Below, in pieces: positions 52,408 to 62,506 of a stretch of 64,000 bases of DNA; the first letter of the stretch is position 1; each line of letters begins with the position of its first letter. The notes under the pieces are model-generated. The model saw only the letters and a list, made by a program, of their open reading frames with translations. It was not told where the DNA came from and ran no database searches. The stretch is from Paenibacillus riograndensis SBR5. GTDB taxonomy: Bacteria > Bacillota > Bacilli > Paenibacillales > Paenibacillaceae. The DNA lies in NCBI RefSeq assembly GCF_000981585.1, contig NZ_LN831776.1, positions 3,641,187-3,705,186 of the forward strand. The letters are read 5' to 3'. A program made the translations under genes and the position numbers.

Positions 52408-52435
52408 GACAAGGGCCATGCATTATGGTCCTCGT
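52408..52435 (+). other. Hairpin downstream of the purine-like aptamer
   Basis: GACAAGGGCCAT pairs with ATGGTCCTCGTC (one mismatch, one G-U). AACT before and AGTT after could extend the stem through J3/1 and compete with P1. There is no strong T-run, so the control mechanism is unclear. Confidence 0.5.
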
Positions 52436-52497
52436 CCCCGGAGTTAGGATTATTTGCGTGCAATGGCTTATTCAAGTGATTCAGGAGGTATATTTAA

Positions 52498-53460
52498 ATG
52501 AAAGATTTGAAATATTTGTTATCAGTATTAGCAGGTGCCATGAGCTACGGCATATTATCCACCATCGTCGTCTTGGCATACGGAGAGGGGTACCAGCTTG
52601 GGGAAGTGGTCGGTACGCAGCTGTTGACCGGCTGCATTCTGGCCTGGCTGCTGGCCTTATATACAAAAGTTAGACAGACGCGCAAACAGCGCAGCCAAGG
52701 CGTCACACCTGCTGCTGCGCGGCAGGCATCACCGGCTCTTACCTGGAAGCAGAGAATTATGCTCATGCTGGCAGGAGCGCCAACGGTTGTAACAGGCCTG
52801 GTCTATTACCAGTCACTGCGGTATATTCCGGCTTCTCTGGCCATCATCCTGCTGTTCCAGTTCACCTGGATCAGCGTGCTGATTCAGGCCATCAGCAAAC
52901 GCCAGCGCCCCGATAAGGTGACGCTGCTGACCTTGCTGCTGCTTTTTGGCGGAACTCTGCTCGCGGCAGGAATCTTAGAGAAGGGCGCATCGCATTTCAA
53001 CGTTCTTGGGCTGACGCTTGGGCTGTTGTCTGCAGTAAGCTATTCCATGTTCATTATCTTCAGCGGCAAAGCCGTTCCTTCAGCGCATCCGGCCTACCGG
53101 AGTGCCTGGATGGTTACCGGCGGTCTGCTGCTGTTATGCATTCTCTTTCCGCCGTATTTCCTCTTTAACGGTCTTTTGTGGGGACAGCTGCTGCTGTTTG
53201 GGTTCTTACTGGGGTTATTTGGGGCATTTATTCCCCCGGTTTTGTTTGCGATTGGGGTCCCGCATATCGGCGGGGGCATGGCGGGCATTCTCGGTGCTGC
53301 TGAGCTGCCTGTTGCCGTATTGCTGTCCTCCTTCGTACTGCATGAGCAGGTAAGCGGGCTGCAGTGGATCGGAGTTGTCCTGGTGCTGCTCGGAGTGGTG
53401 CTGCCCGAGCTGTATAAGCTCCGGTGGCGGATGGCTGACACCCCAGCTTCTCAGACGTAG
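52498..53460 (+). CDS. EamA/DMT-family transporter
   Basis: A 320-residue protein with ten membrane segments in two EamA repeats, separated by a Lys/Arg-rich cytoplasmic loop (KVRQTRKQRS, about 60-70). Typical motifs are YYQSLRYIPASLAIILLFQFTWISVLI in the first repeat and LGAAELPVAVLLSSFVLHEQVSGLQWIGVVLVLLGV at the end. The start follows CAGGAGG. The family exports amino acids, nucleobases or other metabolites. The purine-like leader upstream suggests a purine-related substrate or signal; that is inference. Confidence 0.88.
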   Translation: MKDLKYLLSVLAGAMSYGILSTIVVLAYGEGYQLGEVVGTQLLTGCILAWLLALYTKVRQTRKQRSQGVTPAAARQASPALTWKQRIMLMLAGAPTVVTGLVYYQSLRYIPASLAIILLFQFTWISVLIQAISKRQRPDKVTLLTLLLLFGGTLLAAGILEKGASHFNVLGLTLGLLSAVSYSMFIIFSGKAVPSAHPAYRSAWMVTGGLLLLCILFPPYFLFNGLLWGQLLLFGFLLGLFGAFIPPVLFAIGVPHIGGGMAGILGAAELPVAVLLSSFVLHEQVSGLQWIGVVLVLLGVVLPELYKLRWRMADTPASQT

Positions 53461-53582
53461 TGTCTGACAATATAGCTTAATGAATCTAATACACAGCGTG
53501 TACCGGAAACAACGGTTCGCGCTGTTTCGCTTATATAGACATCTCAGTTGTTTCTCGAACTGAGGGTCTGGCACCCTGGTTC

Positions 53583-54452
53583 TTATATGAGCCTCAAGCC
53601 GTCCAAAAACAAATCCATACAGGTATAAAACTCTTCCTTGTTGCCCAGATGCACGTTATGGTCGGGATGGGATATTTCATAGGCGTGACAATTGGGGAGC
53701 AAGGACTGCATCTTCATGTAATCAGCATCCGGGAGACCTTCACTGTTCTTTGCACGGATCAGCAGTACGGGACACTTGATACTTGGCAAAAGAGAATACC
53801 AGTTCACGTAGTAAGCGATGTTTGCGGCAATGGCCTGCGGACTGAACATCATTTCATAGCCTTCGGGAGTTTCGATCAGACTGTTTATGAAATACTGATA
53901 GCTCAGCTCCGAAACCATAGCCCCGCGAATGTAATGCTTGGCTTCGCATAAACTGCTGAAAGGCAGCGGCCAGTCTTTAGTAACCGGATCAACAGCTGGG
54001 ATCTGTTCCAATGAAACCGGGTTCCGCTCATCAGGACCGTTGGCAGACTTGTCCAGTATAGCTAATGCCTGTATGTATTCGGGATGGAGGGCTGCCATAT
54101 ATCCGGCAACCCCGCCACCCATGGAATGGCCTACGATGATCACGGACTCCAGATTCAAATGAATGATCAGCTCTTTAATGTCTTCCGCCATTTCCTCAGC
54201 CGTATAATTCGAGACGGGTTTGCTGCTGAGGCCATGCCCCCGTTGATCCGGAGCAATAACTCTGAATTGCTTGCCATATTGATGAATGAAGTCCACCCAG
54301 GTTTCTGCCCGTCCCCATCTGCCATGAAGGCATAGAACCGCCGGGCCTTCTGTTTTTGTGTCCATATAGAACATATCTATATGTGTTAGCTTTGCAATAC
54401 TTCTATGGATCTTGACGTGCGGGCTGTCTTGCTGCTGAATTGTGCTGCTCAT
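53583..54452 (-). CDS. Alpha/beta hydrolase
   Basis: A 289-residue alpha/beta-hydrolase. The oxyanion region is LCLHGRWGRAETW, the nucleophile elbow GHSMGG puts the Ser near residue 114, the acid is in the AKNSEGLPDADY region, and the catalytic His is in SHPDHNVHLGN near 266. The RVIAPDQRGHGLSSKP motif is typical of esterases, haloperoxidase-like and carbon-carbon hydrolases. The substrate is unknown. The start follows GGAGG. No operon partner. Confidence 0.88.
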   Translation of the reverse strand: MSSTIQQQDSPHVKIHRSIAKLTHIDMFYMDTKTEGPAVLCLHGRWGRAETWVDFIHQYGKQFRVIAPDQRGHGLSSKPVSNYTAEEMAEDIKELIIHLNLESVIIVGHSMGGGVAGYMAALHPEYIQALAILDKSANGPDERNPVSLEQIPAVDPVTKDWPLPFSSLCEAKHYIRGAMVSELSYQYFINSLIETPEGYEMMFSPQAIAANIAYYVNWYSLLPSIKCPVLLIRAKNSEGLPDADYMKMQSLLPNCHAYEISHPDHNVHLGNKEEFYTCMDLFLDGLRLI

Positions 54453-54691
54453 CATGCACCTCCGTAATTTGAAATATCAGGATTAAGTATAGCAGAATTC
54501 GCGGGAAGGGAACATATGTTTGACCCCCGGATCTCGGAATTTCTGGAGAACAAATTATGACGTCTGATTGGCTGGAATGATCAATTCGACTAGGTTATTC
54601 CTCCTTTTGTTAGTATTATATGTTTGTAGTGTTGGAGGTTCTTGGCTCAGGATTTACTAGAAAACCTGCTATTGAGAATGGGGAGAGGGAT

Positions 54692-55471
54692 ATGAATGGA
54701 GAACTGCATCAGTTGTTATTGATTACAGCATTGGGCAATGGAAATCTGATGAGTGGAGCGGATGCATCTAATAATGAACTGGAGCATACCGGTTTTTTAG
54801 ATGTACGCTTCCTTGCGGAAGGAGGCGGGCAGAGCCGGAACTGGCCGGAGTGGCTTGCAGAGCTGAAAAACAACGGCTGCCAGCGGCTGATGTTAAACGG
54901 TACGGCTTCAACAGCTGCCTGGAACAGCAGCGGGTTTAGCGGCAATGGAGCACCAGGTGGAGTTACCTCACTCGGAGCCTGCGGGGAATCTCTCTGGAAG
55001 GCTGAGTGGCGGATGGATCGGTACCGTTCGCGTACGAAATGGAAAGTTACCTATACTGAACAGAAGATTGCCGACGGACAGCAGGGTTCCCGCGAGTTCC
55101 TACCTTTGGCTGATTTATCGGGGCATTTGGAAGAAGTGCTGCGTGAGATTGGAGCTTTGGCCGATGGGATCGGGGAGCAGTTCTGGACGTATAATTTTTT
55201 TGAACCTGCCAGGGACATTCTGAAGGGACAAGCTCCCGTAGCTCAGCCGCCGTTCCATTTACCGGCCGTTTACAAGGATCAGGCGCGCATTCTGCTGAAC
55301 GCGGTCTACAAAGCCTGGGTATTCGGGGGCATGGGCTCCTGGAATGACAATCCCCCGTACTCCGCCTACTTACATGAGCGGGAGCAGGACTATACTTTAC
55401 TGTCTGCCCGGTTATACGAAACACTGGTGCAATGCGCACGGGGGGCGGTCAATTCCGTGGTGCTGCTTTGA
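54692..55471 (+). CDS. Protein of unknown function
   Basis: A 259-residue soluble protein, Gly/Ala/Trp-rich. ATG 54692 follows GGGGAGAGGG; the upstream in-frame start at 54620 has no ribosome binding site. Segments such as FGGMGSWNDNPPYSAYLHEREQDYTLLSARLYETLVQ near the C-terminus and EIGALADGIGEQFWTYNFFEPARDIL look conserved but match no family I can name. There is no signal peptide. Confidence 0.7.
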   Translation: MNGELHQLLLITALGNGNLMSGADASNNELEHTGFLDVRFLAEGGGQSRNWPEWLAELKNNGCQRLMLNGTASTAAWNSSGFSGNGAPGGVTSLGACGESLWKAEWRMDRYRSRTKWKVTYTEQKIADGQQGSREFLPLADLSGHLEEVLREIGALADGIGEQFWTYNFFEPARDILKGQAPVAQPPFHLPAVYKDQARILLNAVYKAWVFGGMGSWNDNPPYSAYLHEREQDYTLLSARLYETLVQCARGAVNSVVLL

Positions 55472-55793
55472 GAACAAACGAGGCATACGACGCTTTTGGC
55501 GATAGGACAGTTCAGAGGTCATGGAAAAATAGTCTAAAAGTAATATTTAATAGAAATCAGGGATTTCCAGAACTTATTTCATGGACTTAATGACCCGATA
55601 TTTAGGTGGATATTTCCTGGTTGATGACTAAATGAGTCTGACAGAGATGCTGAATATGCCAAAAGTCGTATGTTCAAAGTTATATATGTACAAAGCAATA
55701 TTCATAAAATTTAATTTTTCCATTAGTGGATCCGATAATTATAAAAAATCCGCCTTAATCTGGATCAGTTTTAATGGAAGGAGAAATAGAGTA

Positions 55794-56528
55794 ATGATTA
55801 CAACCATCGATGCATCTAGCCGGCTTGATAAAGAAGACTACTTGTTATCGAATATGCAGCAATCTAACCGGTCAAGCGCTCCGAATCAACTGTTAATTGA
55901 AGTTTTTCAGGACTGTATATTCAATATTAAGGACCATCTTTCCGGTACATTTTTATTTCTTCTTACAGATGAGGAGGGCGTTCTTCTTGCGATGGATTAC
56001 AGCCGTAATCTGGAAGCCATTGTCAGCCAATCTCCAATCCGTTTGGGAATGTATTTTTCGGAAAATAGTTGTGGTGTTAATGCGATTTCAGAGGCCATTG
56101 CGAAGGGCTGTCCCGTGTATTTACCGCCTGAAGACCATGAAAGCCCCCTTTTTCAGAATTGGCATTGTTTTTCGGTCCCCTTAAATGTTGGAAATGAGAC
56201 GTTAGGTTACCTTGATGTTTCAACGATTAATGCCGATATGAAAAGCGAACTGATCGCAATCGCCAAGCTGATTCCGGCCGATATGATGATCAGTTACCAG
56301 GGCCAGCTCGCTAACCAGGCTGCTGAACAGCTTTCCAAGCCGCTGAGTGAGCGGCAATTACTAGTTCTTGAACTGATTTCTCAAGGGCTGACTGGAAAAG
56401 CGATTGCCTCCAAACTAAAAATAAAAGAGTGCACAGTGAACCACCATAAAAAAATCATTTTTGAAAAATTAGGGGTTCAATCCAGCTCGGAAGCAGTTTC
56501 AGTTGCCTCCCGCATGTTTTTGTTGTAG
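55794..56528 (+). CDS. LuxR-type regulator with N-terminal GAF-like sensor
   Basis: A 244-residue regulator. ATG 55794 follows GGAAGGAG; the 54 codons before it in frame are AT-rich and not protein-like. Residues about 40-165 resemble the GAF-like sensor of AcoR-type activators (FLFLLTDEEGVLLAMDY, LGMYFSENSCGVNAISEAIAKGCPVYL). The C-terminal 60 residues are a LuxR helix-turn-helix (LSERQLLVLELISQGLTGKAIASKLKIKECTVNHHKKIIFEKLGV). A GAF-LuxR protein with no receiver domain probably senses a small molecule. Its target could be the lipoprotein gene 90 bp downstream. The gap 55472-55793 is AT-rich with no feature that I can support. Confidence 0.85.
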   Translation: MITTIDASSRLDKEDYLLSNMQQSNRSSAPNQLLIEVFQDCIFNIKDHLSGTFLFLLTDEEGVLLAMDYSRNLEAIVSQSPIRLGMYFSENSCGVNAISEAIAKGCPVYLPPEDHESPLFQNWHCFSVPLNVGNETLGYLDVSTINADMKSELIAIAKLIPADMMISYQGQLANQAAEQLSKPLSERQLLVLELISQGLTGKAIASKLKIKECTVNHHKKIIFEKLGVQSSSEAVSVASRMFLL

Positions 56529-56618
56529 CTTCCCTATAGTTTTATATAGGTGGAAATGTTAACATTACATGTTAAACTTTTCTGGTGTTTACAAAGAGAG
56601 AATCATCAGGAGGGTATT

Positions 56619-57260
56619 ATGAAGAAGAAAATTGGTTTGTTATCAATGGCAATGCTGTTAATGCTAATGTTGGTTACAGCATGCGGAGGGAAAGACAAAG
56701 AGGTCAGCTTAGGTGTGACTGAAAGTGGTACTTATACGAATGACTATTTCGGTTTGTCCCTTAAATTCCCCAAAGAATGGGTGTATCAGGACGCAGACCA
56801 AATGATGAAGCTTATGGAGGCAGGACAGGAAGTTGTTGCCGGAGGCAATAAAGCCAAGAGTAAAATGCTTGATCTGGCAAAGACCAAAACCCTTAACCTG
56901 CTGATGGCTTCGGAATTTCCGTTAGACTCAGGTAAAAACGGGCCTTCCGCTATCGCTGTTGCCGAGAAGGTAAGCATGCTCCAAGGGATTAAAAACGGCA
57001 AGGACTACCTGGAATCTTCGAAAAAGCTGATGGTAGACAGCAAGCTTCCTTATAAATTCGAAGACATCAAGACGGTTAAAGTCGGCGGTAAAGATATGGA
57101 CCTGATGAAGGCTTCGATCGATGCTGGAGCCGGGGTAGTCAACCAGGAATATTACAGCACGATCATTGACGGGTATGCATTCAACCTTATTCTTACATAC
57201 GTAGATGAGAAGTCAAAGGCTGAAACGGATAAGATCGTGGAATCTCTATCGTTTAAATAA
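56619..57260 (+). CDS. Lipoprotein with PsbP-like fold
   Basis: A 213-residue lipoprotein; the lipobox VTAC puts the anchored Cys at residue 22. The mature region, NDYFGLSLKFPKEWVYQDADQM and SKAETDKIVESLSF, follows the PsbP/DUF1795-like pattern (Y--FGLSL-FP-W). The function of extracellular members is unknown. ATG 56619 follows AGGAGGG. It lies directly downstream of the GAF-LuxR gene and ends at a strong terminator. Confidence 0.82.
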   Translation: MKKKIGLLSMAMLLMLMLVTACGGKDKEVSLGVTESGTYTNDYFGLSLKFPKEWVYQDADQMMKLMEAGQEVVAGGNKAKSKMLDLAKTKTLNLLMASEFPLDSGKNGPSAIAVAEKVSMLQGIKNGKDYLESSKKLMVDSKLPYKFEDIKTVKVGGKDMDLMKASIDAGAGVVNQEYYSTIIDGYAFNLILTYVDEKSKAETDKIVESLSFK

Positions 57261-57264
57261 GAAT

Positions 57265-57305
57265 AAAAAAAGGAGTATTCCCATTGAGGGAATGCTCCTT
57301 TTTTG
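57265..57305. terminator. Bidirectional intrinsic terminator
   Basis: AAAAAAAGGAGTATTCCC pairs with GGGAATGCTCCTTTTTT. It serves the lipoprotein gene (+) and the PilZ gene (-). Confidence 0.9.
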
Positions 57306-57312
57306 CTGACAA

Positions 57313-57690
57313 TCAACGAACCAATATCTTGCCTTCCCCGGCCAGCCTGCGCAGTACGCTTGGAAGACGGTCGCGGTCCTCTTCAGGAATATCCAATTGA
57401 ATACCGTAATGAAAAGTGCCATTCTGCTCTTTGTTCCATTTCAAGGTTCCTTCTATGTACATAGACTCTGAGGCTAGGACCATCTCCATGCCGACACGTA
57501 CCAGGTTAGTTTCAGGATTAACATTCAGAGGAAATGCCAAATGGCACCCCGAACGGCTAATGTCATACAGTACGGCACTGACGGGTTTTGGAGGAACCGG
57601 AATTCCGTTAATCGTAAGGATATGAAGATCAAAGGTGGCAGGTTCTTTAAGGGTGTATCGAAAAGGTTCGGTTCTGCGGTTATTATTCAT
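57313..57690 (-). CDS. PilZ-domain protein (possible c-di-GMP receptor)
   Basis: A 125-residue single PilZ domain. RRTEPFRY is the RxxxR-like entry (only one of the two Arg pairs is clear), and DISRSGCHL matches the D/N-x-S-x-x-G motif. C-di-GMP binding is therefore plausible but not certain. I placed the start at ATG 57690; the ATG at 57702 overlaps the TGGAGGG ribosome binding site. It is monocistronic. Confidence 0.82.
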   Translation of the reverse strand: MNNNRRTEPFRYTLKEPATFDLHILTINGIPVPPKPVSAVLYDISRSGCHLAFPLNVNPETNLVRVGMEMVLASESMYIEGTLKWNKEQNGTFHYGIQLDIPEEDRDRLPSVLRRLAGEGKILVR

Positions 57691-57758
57691 ATGGCCCTCC
57701 ATACTTTTCCATGTGTATTCTAAATTTATCGACAGGAAAGGGGGAGAAATGAAGAGCC

Positions 57759-57797
57759 AAAAAAAGCCTGGAACAATGAATGTCCCAGACCTTTTGC
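57759..57797 (-). terminator. Terminator of the DinB gene
   Basis: On the minus strand AAAAGGTCTGGGACA pairs with TGTTCCAGGCTTTTTT around TTCAT, ending in a T-run. Confidence 0.8.
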
Positions 57798-57809
57798 GTC
57801 CAAATAAAA

Positions 57810-58328
57810 TTACTGGCTTAACGTGTACAGGTAAAAGCCGTAGTCTGTCGGCGTCCCAGGATGCCCCATTTGCCGGAGCATGGCGGTTATATTTCCCCGG
57901 TGGTACGTTCCGTGGTTAACCATGTGCTGGAGATAATCCAGGCATCTGCCTTGAAAAGCTCCAGACGGATAAACGACTTCGATGTCATCCAGCTCACCGG
58001 TGAAAATCCGAAACTGCTCCGCCAGATTATCCAGCATCTGCTCCAGCTCTTCTATGCGTTTTCCTTTGGTTGAAGCCACTAAGGAATCAATATTTTCTTT
58101 TAACTGCGATAAATATTCAGCCGACATGTCCGTAACACCGCCGGCTCTGAAGAATGACAGCCAGCCGTGATCAATCACATAAATATGAACCATAGCATCA
58201 TAGATTGTCGGAAATACACTATCAATATTCTTCTGGTATACCTCTTCAGTCAGCTCCTGTAAATATCTGCACACCTTGCGGTTCGCCCATACATGATATT
58301 CGAACTGCTGCCTAATATATTGCTTCAC
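57810..58328 (-). CDS. DinB-family protein
   Basis: A 172-residue four-helix-bundle protein. The metal-site His residues are in EYHVWANRK, HIYVIDHGW and HMVNHGTYHRGNI, the DinB triad arrangement. GTG 58328 follows GGAAGGGG; the ATG at 58373 has no ribosome binding site. The family includes mycothiol- or bacillithiol-dependent S-transferases and damage-inducible proteins of unknown role. The gap 58329-58699 is AT-rich and must hold the promoters of this gene and of gdhA; I could not fix either. Confidence 0.85.
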   Translation of the reverse strand: MKQYIRQQFEYHVWANRKVCRYLQELTEEVYQKNIDSVFPTIYDAMVHIYVIDHGWLSFFRAGGVTDMSAEYLSQLKENIDSLVASTKGKRIEELEQMLDNLAEQFRIFTGELDDIEVVYPSGAFQGRCLDYLQHMVNHGTYHRGNITAMLRQMGHPGTPTDYGFYLYTLSQ

Positions 58329-58684
58329 AACGTTTTCCCCTTCCGGATGGAGAAGCGCGCAGTTTAAGGGCAATTATGCGCCAAGCCCCTTATTAGTTTG
58401 CCCGGAGTTCACTGTAGTTTTCATTTGAAACGCCTCCTATACCATAATTGATCCTATATTACCATATTGGGCTGTAGGAGATACAGCTTTATACGATGAC
58501 TGTAGAGACAAATTTCCGGGAATTCTTCCATCTGGTGTGAGATTTATAGAATTATTTAATTGCCCGCTAAAAAATAATTGATTGGCAAAATCATGTAAGG
58601 TTCGATAATATTCTCTTTAAAATTCTTATTAAATTTTTCTATATACTTGTGAATAATATGATTTGCAAGCCACAACTTAGTTAG

Positions 58685-60073
<1,389 letters not shown>

Positions 60074-60107
60074 AACCTGTCTTGGTACATAACCAATACA
60101 AAAATAC

Positions 60108-60157
60108 GACCCGCAGGAGTACCGCTTCTATTCTATCGAAGCGGCTCTCCTGCGGGT
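60108..60157. terminator. Strong bidirectional hairpin between gdhA and ddh
   Basis: GACCCGCAGGAG, then ACCGCTTC, pairs with GAAGCGGCTCTCCTGCGGGTC (one mismatch). It lies between convergent genes. Confidence 0.85.
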
Positions 60158-60212
60158 CCGTTGTTGTTCATATGACTTTCATAGGCTGGCAGTACCTGCT
60201 TCTACCATAAGC

Positions 60213-61196
60213 CTACAGCAGCCCGCGGCGAAGCTCTTCTGCCGATTTAGGCGATAAATACCCGAGCGGAATATCGAATACCGTCTTAGCGCCCCGCTGA
60301 CCTTCCTGGCTTAAACGGAATGCTGCTCTAGCGTAGGCAACCAGAACACTGGCCGTAAACTCAGGATTGCTCTCCAGCTTCAGGCCGAATTCAGCGATTT
60401 GTTTGCTTCCATTGCCGGATACACCGCTGCGGATCACAAACCCGCCATGCGGCATACCGGAATGCTCCGCTGCAAGCTGTTCTTGAGTGATGAAGGTTAC
60501 AGTCGTATCATAGTCAGCGAAGTAATTCGGCATGTTCACAATGGCTTTCCGGATTTGTTCCCGGTCGGCATCTTCCTGCGCTACAACAAAACAATCTCTG
60601 CGGTGTTTCTGGCGGGTTTCCAGCTTCGGAGTGTCTCCAGCCCGGATGCCGTCAATTACAGCTTGTACTGGCACGGTGTATTGAACGCCGGCTTTCACAC
60701 CCGGCACGCGGCGGATCGCATCGGAGTGGCCCTGGCTGACACCAGGCCCCCAGAATGTATATTCCTGCCCTTCGGGCAGCACAGCTTCCATCAGTAGCCG
60801 GTTCATGGAGAACAGGCCTGGGTCCCAGCCTGTTGAGATCACACTTAAGCGTCCTCCGCCAAGAGCGGCCTGATTAACAGATTGGAAAAATTCCGGAATT
60901 TTGGCATGCGTGTCGAAGCTGTCAACCGTATTGAACATTGCTGCCAGCTGCGGAGTCTGTTCCGGCAGGTCAGTTGCTGAACCGCCGCATAGAATCATTA
61001 CGTCGATACGGCCTATGTATTGATCTGCCGCAGAAATATGCTCAAAGTGAACGCCGGGGGGAGTTTGAAGCTGCTGCGGGTCTCTGCGCGTGAATATCGC
61101 CACAAGCTCCATGTCAGGATTTTGTGCGATCGCCTGGTGTACCCCTCTGCCCAAATTGCCATACCCTGAAATGCCTACTTTTATTGTTGTGTTCAC
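60213..61196 (-). CDS. ddh: Meso-diaminopimelate D-dehydrogenase
   Basis: A 327-residue enzyme. The N-terminal Rossmann motif is VGISGYGNLGRGV. Substrate-binding and family-specific motifs are STGWDPGLFSMNRLLMEAVLP and FWGPGVSQGHSDAIRRVPGVK. C-terminal MPHGGFVIRSG and EFTASVLVAYARAAFRL complete the family pattern. It makes meso-DAP from tetrahydrodipicolinate in one step, for lysine and cell-wall synthesis. The start follows GGAGG. Ddh is present in some Bacillales beside the acetylase route. Confidence 0.92.
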   Translation of the reverse strand: MNTTIKVGISGYGNLGRGVHQAIAQNPDMELVAIFTRRDPQQLQTPPGVHFEHISAADQYIGRIDVMILCGGSATDLPEQTPQLAAMFNTVDSFDTHAKIPEFFQSVNQAALGGGRLSVISTGWDPGLFSMNRLLMEAVLPEGQEYTFWGPGVSQGHSDAIRRVPGVKAGVQYTVPVQAVIDGIRAGDTPKLETRQKHRRDCFVVAQEDADREQIRKAIVNMPNYFADYDTTVTFITQEQLAAEHSGMPHGGFVIRSGVSGNGSKQIAEFGLKLESNPEFTASVLVAYARAAFRLSQEGQRGAKTVFDIPLGYLSPKSAEELRRGLL

Positions 61197-61370
61197 AATT
61201 ATCCTCCTTCGCCGGAGCTGATCTCCGGAATGTAATGAGTCTCTGTCTAAATTATAAGTATATAGACATTACACGAAATGTAAACAACGGAGAGGCGGCA
61301 GGCTGTTATCCAGCATAGCCGTTTTCTCTGTCCTATGAGGATTGGACTGTCTGGAAGTTGGATGTTCTAA

Positions 61371-61418
61371 CCGCAAAGAAGCATAAGCAGCCCTAGGCTT
61401 GCTTATGCTTCTTTGCGG
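61371..61418. other. Perfect 19-bp stem hairpin in a divergent intergenic region
   Basis: CCGCAAAGAAGCATAAGCA pairs exactly with TGCTTATGCTTCTTTGCGG around about 10 nt containing CCTAGG. No T-run follows on either strand. It lies between the divergent ddh and methyltransferase genes, where a terminator would not be expected. Confidence 0.7.
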
Positions 61419-61573
61419 TGAATATTCTGTAAGGCTTAAAAAAAACGCCTGTATTGTGGCGGAAATGTGAATTTTATAAATTTACACCTTATATTATACC
61501 ATAAAATTACATAAAAATCAAGTATTGTTTCACGTACAAGCTGAATGGTACAACTGAAAGGAGGTGAAGGATA

Positions 61574-62488
61574 ATGAAAAATGAAAGTTTTACTGCACTC
61601 GTCAGCGCGTTCTCCAGGGCATATCATGCGGAGCATAATCAGATCAAAATTTTTGATGATTCACTTGCCAGACAATTGTTAACCAAGGAGGAATATGAGG
61701 GGATTGCCAGCAGCATGTCACAAGGGATTGCCTTCTTTCAGCCGGAATTTGCAGGTACACAAGAGCAGGCACTGCGCAGAGTCGTTGACCACCAGCTCTC
61801 CCCGTCGCCGCTTGGCAGGGCTGCATTTGCTGAACAGGCCCTTGAGGTTTCCGCTATGCATGGTGCAAGGCAATATTTGATATTCGCGGCGGGGTATGAT
61901 ACCTTTGCTTACCGGCAGCCGGAGTGGGCAGCAAAGCTGCAAATTTTTGAAATAGATCATCCTGCCACAGCTGATGACAAACGCAGACGTGTATCGGCTC
62001 TGAACCCTACTAAGCCATCCAATCTGCATTATATTTCATTCGATTTCAACGAACAGGACTTGCAGAAACGGTTGCTGGACTGCCGTGCTTTTGACCCGGG
62101 TGTAATCAGCTTCTGCAGCTTGCTGGGCATCACCTACTATTTGTCCAAAGATGTATTTAAACATTTCTTGGCAACCATCACGAAACTACTTCCTGGCGGC
62201 AGCAGTATTGTCTTTGATTATCCCGATGAGCATACATTCACTCCCAGCGCCAAAGAACGCACGCAGAAGCAGGTAATGATGGCCGCGCGCGCAGGTGAGC
62301 CGATGCAGGCATGCTATTCCTATGAGGAACTGGAACGCATGCTGGAAGACGTTAACTTATTGATCTATCAGCATTTTACACCGGACCAAATTACCGGTCA
62401 GCTGTTTAAGGCCTATAATGACAGCCAGCCTGCTCACCCGATCAGGGCGTTCGATAATGTAAATTATTGCTTGGCGGTTAAACGGTAA
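61574..62488 (+). CDS. SAM-dependent methyltransferase, LCMT family
   Basis: A 304-residue class I methyltransferase of the leucine-carboxyl-methyltransferase-like (PF04072) family. The SAM motif is YLIFAAGYDTFAYR (about 99-112), followed by the acidic FEIDHPATADDKRRR. Motif IV-like FCSLLGITYYLSKDVF and SIVFDYPDEHTF complete the fold. Bacterial members modify O- or carboxyl groups in secondary metabolism; the substrate here is unknown. The start follows AAAGGAGGTGAAGG, the strongest ribosome binding site of the window. Confidence 0.88.
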   Translation: MKNESFTALVSAFSRAYHAEHNQIKIFDDSLARQLLTKEEYEGIASSMSQGIAFFQPEFAGTQEQALRRVVDHQLSPSPLGRAAFAEQALEVSAMHGARQYLIFAAGYDTFAYRQPEWAAKLQIFEIDHPATADDKRRRVSALNPTKPSNLHYISFDFNEQDLQKRLLDCRAFDPGVISFCSLLGITYYLSKDVFKHFLATITKLLPGGSSIVFDYPDEHTFTPSAKERTQKQVMMAARAGEPMQACYSYEELERMLEDVNLLIYQHFTPDQITGQLFKAYNDSQPAHPIRAFDNVNYCLAVKR

Positions 62489-62506
62489 TTGTGTGTGTTT
62501 TCAAAA

